From: Aquila chrysaetos chrysaetos
Lineage: Eukaryota > Chordata > Aves > Accipitriformes > Accipitridae
Reading direction: 5' to 3'
DNA length: 64,000 nucleotides
Assembly: GCF_900496995.4 (NCBI RefSeq)
Contig: NC_044004.1
Coordinates: 5,952,001 to 6,016,000 of the forward strand
Below, in pieces: positions 1 through 14,100 of this stretch (the stretch's first letter is position 1; each line of letters begins with the position of its first letter). Under the pieces are notes generated by a model. The model was not told the DNA's origin and made no database searches. It saw only the letters and a program-made list of their open reading frames with translations. The position numbers were made by a program, and so were the translations under genes.

Positions 1-3000
1 TCCTTAAACTGCTAAATAAGAGGGTACAGGGTGTGGAATACTTAGAAACGCTTTGAGGCTTCATTTACACTTGGTACCCACTTGGAAAGCATTGTTAAAA
101 CCCCTGGGAAGGGGGGAAGGATCTCAGACGAATGTGTTATGCTGCCAGGTGGAAGGATACAAGGAAACAGTGGGGTTTAGACATCAAGGCTTTGCCAGTG
201 AGGATAGCCATGACATATGATAACCCCATCACACAAGGAGATTTGCCAAATGCACAGAGAATAAAGAGAATAAAAAGGCCTGTAAATCACATGGCATTGG
301 GTAAATACAGGCCCATAGGAGTGGCAGGTTTGGTTTTGTGTTTTCTCTTCCTCTGTCTTTTGAGGGGGAGCCTGTCCTGATGGTACTGCCCCATGTTCAG
401 CACCTTTCTTAGGGCAGCTGCATGAAAGGTAGAAGGAAGAACTGAGCATTTGCTTCCCTGTCTGTCTTGATTTAGCCAGGTGTGAAACTGTACAACCAGT
501 TGTCTCTACCATTAAATAACTCTTTAATAACTCCGCTGATTGACAGGGTTTCTGAACAGAAGCCACCAAAGACGCTTGCTAACCACTGCTTTTCTAGCAG
601 CACTACGGATCAGAGGCAGCTGCCTCTGAGATGAGCTTTCTGTCAGGTTGCATTGGCATGCTATGCTTGATTTCTGTATGAATGGTGTTAGTCATCAGCT
701 GAAGCAATGAAGTTCCTTTGACACACGATACCTGCTGTGCTCACAGATTGTGCTTTTTTAATATCTTCTGTGCCGTTGTGTTTGAGACATTTCTTGTACT
801 TGATGAATTCTATCTGACAATTTCCCTTTCAATTTTCCCTCATCAGACCCCATATATTTATATTTTCTCTTCAGGTGGGATTTGTAATCCTTCTACCTTG
901 ATATATTCACTCCTAAAATGAACACCGAGGGATTACTCTTATTGCCTGCTGCAGGCATTCAGCTCAGCTGTTCTATGCAGCTTCCACTTGCCCCTCTGAC
1001 CCCAAAATTGGTCTCACTTTTCTCCAGTTGCTGTGTAGGGGATGTACACTCCTAATTTTTCCTGTCTCAATTGTATCTAATTTATATTCTGGAAGTAAAT
1101 AATACAGATACTCCCACTGGCCTTCCACATTTGGCTTCCAGTAATGTTTCTGTTGATACACTTCTGCAAACACCTCCATGTCTTTGTTCATGCCCTAGCT
1201 GAACCATAGCCTATGCCATTCTGTTGAAAAATCAGGTTCCTCCTGGTTTTCAAGGAAACTAGAAATCCCCAAAACATTCCTACTGAAATCCAGGGACATT
1301 ACTGGAGCCTGGGACAGTGTTTATCAGACATTTGTTATCACAGCCCCCATTAATTCAAGGCAGGAAGATGAATATATAGTTATGGAATTGTAGAAAGAAT
1401 AAAAGAAGAGCAATCCTCAAAATTTAAACTGCCTCAAGGCAGCAAGTGTTTGTAAGCATCAGGAGGTTTTTATGGAATTGCTCAATGGTTTTGTTCTTAT
1501 GGGGCCATTTGGGGTCATTGGATAAATCCCATTTGGAGAGAAAGAAGAGCAGTTGTAATTTGAAAACTTCCAAAACCAAACTCTAAAATGGGGTAGAAGT
1601 CTCCCATCCAAGCGCTGATCTATCTCAGTCCTTCTTGGTGTTGAGGATGCAAACATAATCTCTGACAAAGAGCAGGATTAGACAGCTGCAATAGAGATCA
1701 GGGCAAAGAAGAGGGCAGTTTTGCAGGGGAACTCCAAAAGTATAGCCTGTGTGACTCACGTGGAGAGGACAGTGTATCCTTGGTAGCTGCTTGTTCATGA
1801 AAATGAGTTTCAAAATCCCTATTCTGTTATTCTAAATGGGTTTCGCATTGGTACAAACAAGCAAAGCGCAGTTTCCAGAAGGACCTGTGGTCACTCTCCC
1901 CATTCGTCTGCTCACAACCCCTCAACTGCAAGGCTGTAGCTACTGAACCAATTTAATTTATACATGGAGTTACGTGTCCAAATTCTGCTCAGTTATGATT
2001 TTCCCTTGAGCTACAGAGGAGTTTGAGGCTTCTAAGCTGCAAAAGCATGTTCACATAGCACTGCCCATGACTTACAATGGTGACAGTTCCTGAACGCTCT
2101 CCTGCTTCAACGTTTGAATTATTTGTTATGCCTTCTTTTCAGCTCAGCCACACACAGACTTTACTTCACAAGGAGTGAACAGCTTCAGCTGAACCTTCAT
2201 CACACCTTGAGGAGACCTTGGGCATTTTATCCCATAGAGCGACAGTAGATCTAATGCTGTCAGATCACAGTCCTTTCACACTGACTGATAATCCAATAGC
2301 CATAGTTATGCCTGAGATATCCTATAATTCAAATAGAGGTATCGAAGATTGGCAGGAAAATAGCCCTGAGTTTACATGAAAGCAATCAAGATTTTTACAA
2401 TAGGAGCAGCTGTTACGTATCAGGAGACTTTCTGTGAACTTTGGTTAGCTTGCATTGAAGTGTGCATGCATCTGCTATATATTCTAATGAAATTGCTTGC
2501 TCACATCTCTGAAGTGGCTTGTTTATCTCCTTGTAGCTGCTGGGCAGATGCCTTGTATTTGTGTGGGAGATTTCTCCAGAAATTTGATGGTACTTCTAAG
2601 CAAAATGGGTTTGCCTGTAAAAGGGCATGTCCTAGTTATCAGATGGTCAGGTTTTCAACATGGGCACACTCCTTTCCCTTGTTTACACCACTGCACTTTC
2701 ACCTGAGGATAACTCTGTTTTGCAAACAAAACCCCATTGTCAAGAAGGAGCCTTGGTATTTTTATGCTTATGTTAATGAGGAATAAACCGAAACCCAGTG
2801 AGTAAGACAGACAAATCCCCAAAGTGCTCTCTAATTATGGGTACCTCCGTTCCTAAGCATCCAGATTGGGATACCTTGGCTGGGTTTGCAGCAGGGTTGT
2901 GTAACTAAGTCTTGTGTGTGCTTTGAGTTCTCAAAGACCTTCAGAAAATTCAAGCCCAAGAGGTATGAAGAAGCTCAAACTGAGTCATCAGAAATGAGTG

Positions 3001-6000
3001 GACGTTTTTGAAAGCCTCCGTTGCTCGCCAGAAACTGCATAATGACTCAACACCATGGTCTGAAACAAAACCCCTCAGTTCTGTGTGTTAACTATTAGAC
3101 CATGTCTGATGTGAGGGAGAGAGAAAAACATAAATCTAGTCAGAAATCCCACTGAGCAGACACTAGAGATCTGCTGCAGAGACCACCAAGGGGAGTTGCA
3201 AAGGCTTTCGTTGACCTTGGAAGAAAAGACCACCAGTGGGCACGGCGATACGTAAAACAGTGTCCTGAGAGAGAGGAGAGCACTAAACGCCCACAGAAAA
3301 AAACACCAGAGGAAAAAAGACAGTATATCCTACACACTGTATCAGGAGGCAGTATCTATTTGAATAGCTGCCATTTTTTTACTTGCTTCCAACAATTCTG
3401 TTTCACGGCTCTATTATGTACTGCTAGCAACAGTGCTGAATTTATTTTATAACTCGGGGAAAAAAAGGCACCTAAGAAACTTATCATCAAAACCACCTGA
3501 CAGGCTGAAAAAAGTTGCCAAAGCAAATTTTCTTTTCCCTTTTTATTGTTTTCCTGACAAGCTGGACAGGGGCTGTTTTCCTTCATGCTGCAAAATCTAA
3601 TTATATACATACATAAAAAAATAGATGGCACTAACCATTTGTCTCGCATGACTCACCACTGTCTTTCCAAATGTCATAAATGCTGGCAAGCAAACTACAA
3701 CCACGAAACACATTAGTGTCTCACAAGGCTGCTTGGCTTGATTACAGGCTGGCAAGGATTAGGCTGAGTAATTGGGAGAAGTTGGGAGGAAGATTTCACT
3801 GGGCATCTGAGATTATTGTGTGCTGGAAACATTGCAGAAGATAAACCACCAAAAGGCAATCTAGTGCTTTCAACGGCAATCCCCATTGCAGGGCGTTATG
3901 GTTTGTACAGCCCAGAAGACATGAAGAAACAGAGCATTGTCCAAGTGGAAGAAGAGACACCCGCGTTTGGCAACACCTAAGGACAGCAATGTCTTGAACA
4001 CAACCATTCCCTGGGAATGGCTTTCTTCTCATGCCCCCTTTTGCTGCGGCAGCCACAGAAACCAAAGCCCAGACCTGCTCCTACTGAGTCTCTGCTATCA
4101 TAACTTGAACTTCCCGCCCCGGATAGAGCTTGGGAAGCATGCCGAATGGGACCACAAACTACGCTTGTAGCACAAACACAAGCTGAGTTCTTCTCTGGGG
4201 TTGCCCTGCCTCAATCAGGCTGTCCAGTTCTAATCCAGGAAGTCAAATTTAGCCTTGCATCTAAAATAAAGGGCTGTGAAAACATAACTTGGGCCTTCTG
4301 CTTTAAAACAAAAAGTGGACCCCTCTCTGGATTACATCTTCATGGCCACCTCCTGATGCCTGAAAGCCCTGCCCTGGACCAGGTGGTGGGGAGGAGCGTT
4401 TCCAGTAGACCGTGGTGAGACCCCGGACATCCTCACCAGGGTGCACCTTCTCACGTGGCTGCAGACAGTGCTGCACAGTAAATGCATTTTATTTCCTTGC
4501 AGACCTCACTGGAAGATGGGGGTCCCGCTAGGTAGTACAGCACAGCTTGTCCTCTGCCCTGGGACTACATGTGTCGGGGCAGAGCAGAGCCAAAGAGAAG
4601 TGCATTGGGCTGGGTAGAAGATGGGGCCAAAAGAGTACGTCTCAGTCTCAGGGCATTAGACATGATGAATCTGGTATAGGTAAGCTTTTAAAATCAAATA
4701 AATAAAGAAAAAATCAAAGTTGCTTCTGAAATGCTGGAGAACTTCGAAGAAACTCATCCCTTCATGGCGAGGTGGGCGGTGTATTTCTGAAACACAGTGT
4801 TTCTGAAGTGCTCTTCCTCAGCTTTCGTGGCACTGATTTGCTGCCACAGATCCTGGTGCCAGGACCTGTCTGGTCCAACAAGAGCCATTCTCATTTTGAT
4901 TTTACAATCCCATTTGAAAATGCATCCCCTCGCTGTTTTAATTTCCCATCCCCGGAGCGCAGCACTCGGTCTCATTCGCATGCACGGCATTTCCCAGCAC
5001 GGTTCGAGCCAAGGCTGGCTGCTGAGCTGTGAAATGTGTGTGCTTCCACTCCACCAGCTCCTTCTGACATGCCTAGAGCAAAGACTTTATCTCGCTGGGT
5101 GATGTCAGCATGGTGGTGCCTGATCTTCAGAGAAGATTCACGGTAGAAAATTACAAATCAGGAAGAAATACTCAGGTAGACAGGGAAATTGTGGAAAGTA
5201 AAAGAACTAGGCATGATGCTTTTTTGGCTCTAGACTGTTTAAATCTCGGAGCATCCTATGCTGCATTGAGATATTGTGCTCTCCTCTACAAACAGCTGCG
5301 TTACGTTTTTGTCATTGGGCAAATATAACTGTGGTTTATTTTTAGCTTTAATTGAATATCTCCTTTCAAATCTTATCACTGCCCACCCAGATCAAGTGGA
5401 ACGGACATAAATACAAACATAACGTAGACTACCTTATGCTGAAGAGCACAGCAACAGAAAATTAATAATCTTTTTTCCCAGGCATTTTATCTCAAATCCA
5501 GGAGAGACTTGTTTACTGATGTGATTCATGGCTGAAGAATAAAATATTATCTGGCAAGGTTGATATTTCACATTTTAATATGGATTTTCACCTGAGGATC
5601 TCAAAATATTTACAAACCTTAAAGCCTGATCTACACACAATTTTTTGCAGCACATGTTCATTTTTTTTTAAATTAAGAACATGATTTCCCCCTCCAGTAC
5701 TTCTCAATAAAATCACACTTAGAGTTACAAAATACTTTAGAGCTGCATAACTTAATTCCCTTGCCAGTATAGAAGAAACTTTTACTAACTTCAGTAACTT
5801 GGTGATGCTAAGTCCATAGAGCATTCACATATAAAAAACATACCATCACTTGTCTTTTTAAGCTTAACTAATGCTGTAATATGCCTTGCAGCTCCATGGG
5901 TGGAAAGTTGAACAGAGCAGTCAAAGCGTTGCTGTTCCACCGGAAATTGTGGGATAATTGCCCATGGTTGTGCTGAGAATACACACCTGATCTGAATATC

Positions 6001-6958
6001 TGTGGAAGTGTTTGTAGAAATGAGGATGTGTTTAAACTAGCAGGATGAGAAACATGCTGCTTCACTGCGATGGGGAATCAAACTCTGGCAATGGTATTTT
6101 GCTCCAAAGGTAAGTAAGCCCTGGGGAGATTAAAGGAGCATGTGTTGGAAATTAGATATTATACTCCAAGGATTTTTTTTGTACGATGTGTGAATCTTAC
6201 TTGGTCATAAAATCAGGATGGCAAGAGAAGGGCTAGAATTTAAATGCAAGGTCAGTGAAGGAAGATAAAAAATGAAACTGTTTGGGAGCCAGCAAGAATT
6301 ATTGCACATGTTGGTACTTGTTAAGAGCTTGCGTGGAGTGCAGCAGCAGCTCCTGGCACCTCTGCTGGGATGCCCAGCTGTGCCTTCTGCCACTGCGCAC
6401 TGGTATCTGCTGGGTCTCAGAAGAGCAGGAGAGAGGGAAACTTCATTTGGTAAGTTATGATATAAAAGAGGCTGAATAGAGAATAATACATCTTGTCTGC
6501 TAAGAAGATGAACTACTGTGAGCTGGAACACATGGCTCTTCAGGAGCAGGACAAAAATCTATCTATCTCATCAAAACCCTATCCTTTTCAGGAACAAATA
6601 TAAAGAAAGTGGAGAAGGGAATGAAAAACTTACAATATCATTGATGAGGACAACAGAAACTGGTGGTGGTGGGGGGGGAACGACAATGCCCTGCTAGTGA
6701 ACTCCACCTGCCCTGCAGATCTCTGTATCATCTCTTTGCTTTCTTGTATTTGCTTTTTTTTTTCCCCTTTCCCCCGATCTTCCAGCTCCATAAATCTCTC
6801 CTAGCCATTCACATAAAGCAATGCACCAGGTGCTGTCTCTGTGTGGATCTATAACACAAATTATCTAGCCAATAACTTATGAACAAAGTCCAAAAATGTA
6901 TTTCTGTTGACAACTGTGTCGGACTGAGTCCTAAGGACCCCGAAAGACCTCCTTTCAC
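1..6958. other. Intergenic, no gene seen
   Basis: AT-rich non-coding DNA. Open frames up to 136 codons have no recognisable domains, splice partners or codon pattern. In mammals EIF2AK3 lies on this side of TEX37, but no piece of its kinase or luminal domain was seen here. Confidence 0.7.

Positions 6959-7003
<45 letters not shown>
6959..7003. repeat. (AAT)n microsatellite
   Basis: About 15 uninterrupted AAT triplets in intergenic DNA. Likely length-polymorphic. Confidence 0.97.
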
Positions 7004-7559
7004 CTGCTTTCCACTGCCTGATCTGGAATACTAAAACATAGGTTTACCAACTTTTTGGTTATTCTATTTTTCATGGCTGGCTTCAGGTCTGCAAATCTGA
7101 TCTTAATAGAGTTTGGAAATCTTCAATTCTGCTGAACACCTTTGTCATCTTAATGAGAGAATATGCACTTTTCTCCCATTTCCATTTTATGTGCTTTTCG
7201 TGTTTTAGTTTCTATCACTGACATATCTAAGATGGAGCATTCAAAGATGTGATATATATTTATGGATATGTGTGTGCATGCACTAAGAAAACTCTGTGCT
7301 TAATAAGAGTAGGGTGGCTATGTTATATTTTCAGTCAAAGGACTGCTTTCATGGGAAATCGGGATTCAACATTACAGAGCAAAAGTTATGATGTCTATAA
7401 AAAAGGAGAAATATTCCTCCTTTTCTGCTTTCTTCCATGAATTCTGTTCCCATCCTTTGGAAAGCAGAGTGCTGGAGTAAAAGTCTATATGATTTAGTGT
7501 CTGTATTAGCTCTGTGGTTGCACTACACTCAAATCCTGTCATCTGCACACAACAGAAAG
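7004..7559. other. Intergenic, nothing recognised
   Basis: Non-coding AT-rich sequence between the AAT microsatellite and the CR1 fragment. Confidence 0.6.
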
Positions 7560-7745
7560 CTTCCCATCTTCTTGGCCGCAAGTGCACATTGCTGGCTCAT
7601 GTTCAACTTGGTGATCACCAGGACCCCCAGATCCTTTTCTGCCAAGCTGCTTTTCAGCTGGATATCCTCCAGCATATATTGGTGCACAGAGTTGCTCCTC
7701 CCCAGGTGCAGGACTTTGCACTGCTCCTTGTTGAACTAAATTCTT
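7560..7745 (-). mobile_element. CR1 LINE fragment, end of ORF2
   Basis: Read on the minus strand, the segment matches the familiar CR1 stretch around TGCAAAGTCCTGCACCTGGG, then the region ending GTTGAACATGAGCCAGCAATG and GGCCAAGAAG. It is 5'-truncated and carries frame-breaking changes (for example GGAGCAG in place of GGGGAAG), so it is an inactive copy. It lies in the intergenic left part of the window. Confidence 0.85.
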
Positions 7746-10700
7746 ACTATTATTACCCAAAAGTCAGCTGCTCCCTCCTCTCTGTGCACCCTAACCATGC
7801 TGTGTGTGATTCGGAAAGGTTTTAAGTGCAGACTTGCCTTATTTATTAATTCCCAGACAGCATCAGTCTAGAGATAAGTAAGTAGCTAGGTGTTTACCTG
7901 AAGCCATGACGTGGGCTCTTCTAGGCACACGTAGGAGGATTTTAGGTTTCTAAGCAAGTTTTCCTGGTAGAAATTCCCTGGGACAGGTGTCTGTGGCATC
8001 TCAGGTGCTTGGGCCTCTTTATGTTTTGGCTGCTTGTTTTAATACTTGGTCTATTGTACTTAAATGCTTAAATTCTGCCAAAGCTGCACTTTAACTCCAT
8101 CTTTGTCAATGGATCTGCTCCAATGTCCAGTGTAGCTGCTAGATCAGGATCTAAATAAAGCCTCTTTTATTGCTCAAAGGAGGTATTTGCCTAAAGGCTG
8201 TGCCCGTATTCACAGCAGAGGCACCAAGGGAGCGATGCCCTTGTTGGGTTGCACAGGATCAGCGCCCCATGTTCCTGTCCCCACATCTCTTGCTGGTTCG
8301 CCAGAGGACTGCCTGTGTCCACACTCTAATATCGATTTTAGTCAAAAATCAGCTGCTAGATACAGACCTGTCAGCTACATTTAAGATGACTTGGCAATTT
8401 TGACTGAAATGCCTAGAAAGCTCTCACAGATAGCTCAGTTGGAGAGAGGGGAAGATCAGGCACTGGCAGAAGAGAGGTGCTCAGTCGCTGGTGAGAGGTA
8501 CCCCTCTTCTATCTCCAAAGGTGGTTACAGAGATATCCCCTTTTAATCCAGCTAGACAATGCAAAAGACAGGGACAATATTCCTTCATACAAGGCAGGCT
8601 ATGGTGGTTTATTTGACACTGACTTATGCTAGATAAAGATGATTCATGCTAGATAAATATAGGTTGGATTCAAAGAATTGATATCCAGACTTCTTATGTT
8701 AGCAGTTTTACTGAATCAGTTTTAATCAAGTTAGAGAAGTAAAATCTGAATATAGAAAAGGAACCAGATATAAACAAGGACACAGGTTATAAGATGTTCT
8801 GACACCTTTTCTTTTCTTCGCAAAACTACCCTTTTCTGATTATTATGATGAAGTTGTCATTCACCCCTTAGATCTAAAGTGACACGATCCATAGCCACAA
8901 AGCTGGCATTTCCCAAATCAGGCACACCCACAAAAGCATATTAAGGACAGAGTGACCTTCAGGCTCGCCGGGACATCAGTGAGAGGCACTGTCAAGTGTA
9001 AGTCTAACTGCTAGCACTACCTGTAGGAAAGCTTTGCTCCCTGCATTTTATCACTCGGGCTGTGCAACTCCCCCCGTTCAAAGTCAGGAGAGCCAACCCA
9101 AAGAAATCACAGCTCTGCACTGAGGGCCCTTCCCTCCTCTCACTGGGCTGAACACCAGAGTGCTTGAAGTTCAGCAAGACCGGTATAAGCAGAGCTTAGT
9201 TTGGAAGAGGACCTGGGGGGTTGCTTTATCTCAGCTTCCTCAAGCTCATTAAAAAGTCTCCTTAGCTGAAAAAGCAGTTTGCATGGTGATGTTTGCCTGA
9301 GTTCATGGTACTTCTGAAGCTGTGAGGTACCCAGCTCAGTCTCTGTAGCGTAGGTTTTGTTCTTGTACATTTGCTTTGTACATCTGCATCCTCTGTCAGA
9401 GGACTGGGCAGCCGTTATCTGCCCTCGCTGCGGCAAACTGAGAAGCTGGATGCAGCCCAGGCAATTTCAGGAAGACTTTCTTAGCTCTCTTCTATTTGAG
9501 AGTGAGTTAAGCAGGACTTCTCTCTCCGTTACCCAGACAACGTACAGACCTGAGGTATTCCTCATTTACCACCTCACACCAAGGACCTCTCTAAGCTCTG
9601 GAGAAGATGCATCCAGCTGTCAGGAAGGGGAATTTGCTTGGTCTTGTCTCAAAATCAATAGAAAAAACAATCCCTTTATGGAGAAATAAAGGTTGACAAC
9701 ACCAAAAATGCATACTGTCCTCTGATTTCCTGTCCGCATGGTCCACTCAGCTGGGACATATGTGTACATAGGCAGGGATGTGTGGTAGTGCAGAGACACG
9801 GACTCAAATCAGAGGAGATCTGCGGTACCTCTGTCACTGGTGGGATGTGGGTTCATCTAGAGTGGGAGTTTATTTTTTCTTGTTTTTCCAGATGTTCTTC
9901 TAAATGACCTTTTGAGCTCAGCAGCTAACTCGGGAGCTCAAGTACATGGCAAAATGCCTGAGGAGCAGGAGAAGCTTTCCTGGCCGCTCCGTTCAGCCAG
10001 GAGGGCTGGCTGGCTGGGCAGGTGCAGGAGGACAACCCAGTGCAAGGGCTGAGGAAACCTTCCCGTCCCACCATCCAGCGGGAGACCGGTTCGCCCGGCA
10101 CTGCTGGCAGAGCATCTCCAGGAGCCTTTGGGCAATCTGACATGAACGAGCTGGAATCGGCTGCCTTTTGCAGAAAGTCATGGTCAATAATTAGCGCTCA
10201 TCCATTAAAACCGTGGATGAAGCAGAGTCCTTTGGCTCTGAAGGTTGAATCCCACACTATACCAGGAATAAAATGAGGACAATAACCCCAGCTGAAGCCA
10301 TCACCACCGACAGGGAAGACTTCACAAGCAGTGGTAGGACTCTGCCAGCTTCAGCTCTGATGCTCTGAGTGATCAACAGGTCCCCAAAGCATCACAGGGG
10401 GGATCTGAACACTTCTCATGTAACAGATTGAATTTAAAGCATTTTAAATTCTCTGCTGCATTAATACTGAGTGGTAAGTACCTCCCTGTGGCATGGGGAT
10501 GAGTCTACAGAGGAAGACCGGGCAACGGGCGACTTGTGTTTCTGATGTGCTAAAATCAGACCCTACACAAGGCAGAGCTCCAGCTTTTTGGCTTGAAGTG
10601 ACTATCAGGCACGGTCTCTGCCCCTCTTCTCTGGGTCACCTTCCCAAAGGTGGCCATCCCTGTGGTCTGGCCTCTGCTGGGTGGTCTCCAAATTTCTGAG

Positions 10701-11092
10701 GTTTGTATGGAAAACCCAGCAGAGATTTAGCTACAAGTCAAGCCCCTGAATACAAAATCCTGCATTTCCCAAAGCTTCATCCCAGGGAACAGGTCCCTTC
10801 GATGGGTCATCAGATCTTAGGCTGTCAGACATTTTTTCTAGATAATTGCAGAATATTAAGAGGGATATGAAGATGGTTTTTTCTGATAATTGGGTTTTTT
10901 TCTTTTTTTGTTATAGTTCATGTGGCACAGAGCATTAATGGAGAGTACTATATGCTGTTCCTTTTTTAATGAAAACACAAGATGTCCTCAAAGGCTGCTC
11001 TAATTAGAGCAATTCAAGCGCCTTCCAGCAAGGTGACTCCTTGGGAAATGCTACTCTATTAAAAAGAATAAGACATATTACAGAAATATAGA

Positions 11093-11113
11093 CACCCCCC
11101 CCCCCCAAAAAAA
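11093..11113. repeat. C13-A8 homopolymer junction
   Basis: A run of C directly followed by a run of A, in intergenic DNA. It is prone to length error in assemblies. Confidence 0.9.
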
Positions 11114-14100
11114 ATAGAATATAGAAAAAATTGTTGGGGAACAGAAAACAAAACAGTTTCTGGCAAAAGAAAAATTCCCTGAAATAGTCCAGGCTCCCCC
11201 CACACTGCCCAGTTCAGACCTGGCTGTCCTGCCCACTGCCCTTTTGGCTGTTTGACAGGTCTTGGTGTTACATGGTGTCGTACTAAAGCCTTTATTTTTG
11301 GTAAAACAAAATCCTATTTTTCTGGCTAGTGCTTGTTATAATGGCCTCAAGGGAGCTTTAAATGTTCATTTACTTTACCAGAGTTCAGAAATCTTAGCTC
11401 AAGCCAATTAAGTTTTTAATTAAACATGCATTAGGAGGAGAATCTTGAATATGAAATTTCTCCACATCTTTTTAAAGAGACACAGCAATCAGTAAAGTTT
11501 GGCAACCCCAACATTACAACAAGTTAAAGCCCAAGAACATTTTTAACCTTCGCTTGTGAATTGCATGACTCACAAAATTGAAGATCATGGAGCAGAACCC
11601 TGCAACTCTATTTCTTTTTCCCAATGTGTTGATTTATGTATTGATCATACTCCCCAGGTTCCTCTGATAGAAAGGCTGTCATTTAAAAAATAAGCAGCAT
11701 TTCATTTGTAGGCACTGTGCTTCTGTGGATTGCAAAGCCAATATATGCAGTTCTGCAGCTAGGCTGTTAAAGCAAGAGCGTGTTCAGTAATTGATCTGTG
11801 CCAGCATCCTCCACCACTTGAATGATAATACATGTTTTAAACAGATTGGTCTTAAAAACTAGAATGAGCCCAGCAAAAAATGCCTGAAGAGATCCAAAAA
11901 GGAAATATATGATAAAAGAGAATGTTATTGAGTCTCCTCCGTGCAATCTCTTGAGAGGGTATTTAGACATTTGGTGTCTAGAAGAGGTGGCTGATGAGGT
12001 TGGTTTAAAAAAAGACTTCAGCCTGCTTATTGCTCTGTGCTTACGCCAAACACACAAAATCCCATACCAATGGGGCAGCAGGTCACAGAAAACATTTCTG
12101 TTAGCAGGATGAGTCTGAAACCCAGTCTTTCATGCTTGATAGCAGGGAAAGGGAAACTTATTTCTGAATCTTCATAAACTTGATTGCATGATAGGCTGAT
12201 GATGCATTTAATTAGAAAATGAAAAATCCCACCATAATGCAAAAATCTTTTTGTTTGGTTGAAAAAATAAATCATGTACAGTGGAAAAACAACCAGCTTT
12301 AAAGTGAAGACAGGAATATTTTATAAGGATAAGTTAATCTCAGGTGAAATTGCTTTTCTGTAAGACCAAATCTATATGAAAGCAATAAAGGGAAAATCCA
12401 GTGCTCATATCTTTTCAAAGAAGAAAAATATCTGTCTTTGAAGACTTTCTAAACTCCTGAAGGTACCTAGCAGCACTTCTTCACTGGGTTGTGGTGTAAC
12501 ATAAAATAACAAAAATATGCTACCGCAGCAATGTGAAAATTCATTGCAGAGGCAGAAGTGGGTTATCAGAGGTAGGGAATTAGCAGCAAAGGCAATGCTC
12601 ACCCAACACATGCTGCCAAGGTATCCGGGAGAGCCTGTGCAGTTCCATCGGTGCAAACTAGAAAATGTGGTGATTGGCTTTGAGTATAAGATTAAACAAG
12701 CAGCAATTATCCGTGTATAATTTATAGGTTACTGGCGACAATGTCACACTTGGCTGTTCCTTCTGAAGTGGCATCCTTCTCCCGTGATTCACCCTCATCC
12801 CTATCAAGGACAAATGTGGCATAAAAATACTGCAGCTGGAGCCAATCTATATTTTTAATTTCAAACTTTGACACATGAAAAATAGTCTGTTTTGACTTAG
12901 TGCTTGGATCTTAAATTTACCCTTCCAGTTCCATGTTTCAGGAAAAAAAAAGCCTGTTTGCTTTTTAAAGCTTTCGTTTCCTGCTATTCATCATTCTTTA
13001 TCCCTTTAAATAGGGCCCTTAAGTGCCTTTTTCAAGTTGGCAAAAACACTGGGAAGGGGAAACCCAAAGAATTTTTTTATCCAAACTGAGAAACAAATGT
13101 TACAGTTTTTTATCTGATAGCAGGTAGAAACTAGTTTTGGAGAACAAATGAACAGAATAAACTTTTCAGATGCCCTTCCTCAGCTCTCCGAGTGTCATCT
13201 CCTCCCGGCCACAGCCTTTTACCACCAGATCCCAGCGTAAGGAGACAGCCCTGGCTAAGCTGCATAGAAAAGACCATAAACTGCACGAGCAATTTCTTCT
13301 TGTCTATCCAAAGTGGGGGAAGTTGCCTGTTTTCCCTGGGAAGGGCTGGGCTCAGCATCTCCCCGTGGGCATGTTCAACAGCTTTCCCTTCCCACCGTTT
13401 CTGGATCATGTTTCCCACATGCCCAGTTCTCCCCTTGCTTTACAGTGGGGTTGAAGGCACCAAACTCAGGCAGAAGGGTGGCTGAAAGAGGATAATAGTA
13501 CTGTGAGATGAATGCTCTGACCATTTCTGGTCACCCTCACCAAAGAGCACCTTGCTGCAATACTTAGACAATTTTCCAGTGCTTTGCAGGAGCCTGGACC
13601 CACAGGTCCCAGCCAGCCCTGAAGCGTGGTGGGAACTTGGTGTGGAGAGGAACCACACCAAAGCAGAAGGGTTTGGACAGCATCCCCAATCCCAGGCTTG
13701 TTCCCAGCCTCTGTCTTCTCAGCGGATGTTCTTGATGAGGTCCTGTTTGAAAGGGTTGTTTTCAGCATCAGTCCCAACTGAGAAAAATTGAGATAAAACA
13801 CTAAATGTGAATTACAGATAGGCTTAGACCATCCCTGAAGAGGAATCAGGATCCTCTTTCTTTGACAGATGGACAACACCCTAAAGACCCTCCCTACCAA
13901 AACCACAGGGGCAAATGGACTTCCAGTACTGGCTAGGTGCAGCTTGCAAAGCCATAATTTGGACTTGTGTAATCCCTTTATGGCATAGCCATTGACCTCT
14001 AAGTCACTAGGACACTTTGGAAAAAAAACCTACATTTAGAAAACACATTTTCAGTGCTGATTAAAAAAAAAAAAAAGTTTTATTTTCCTTTTTGCCTGCA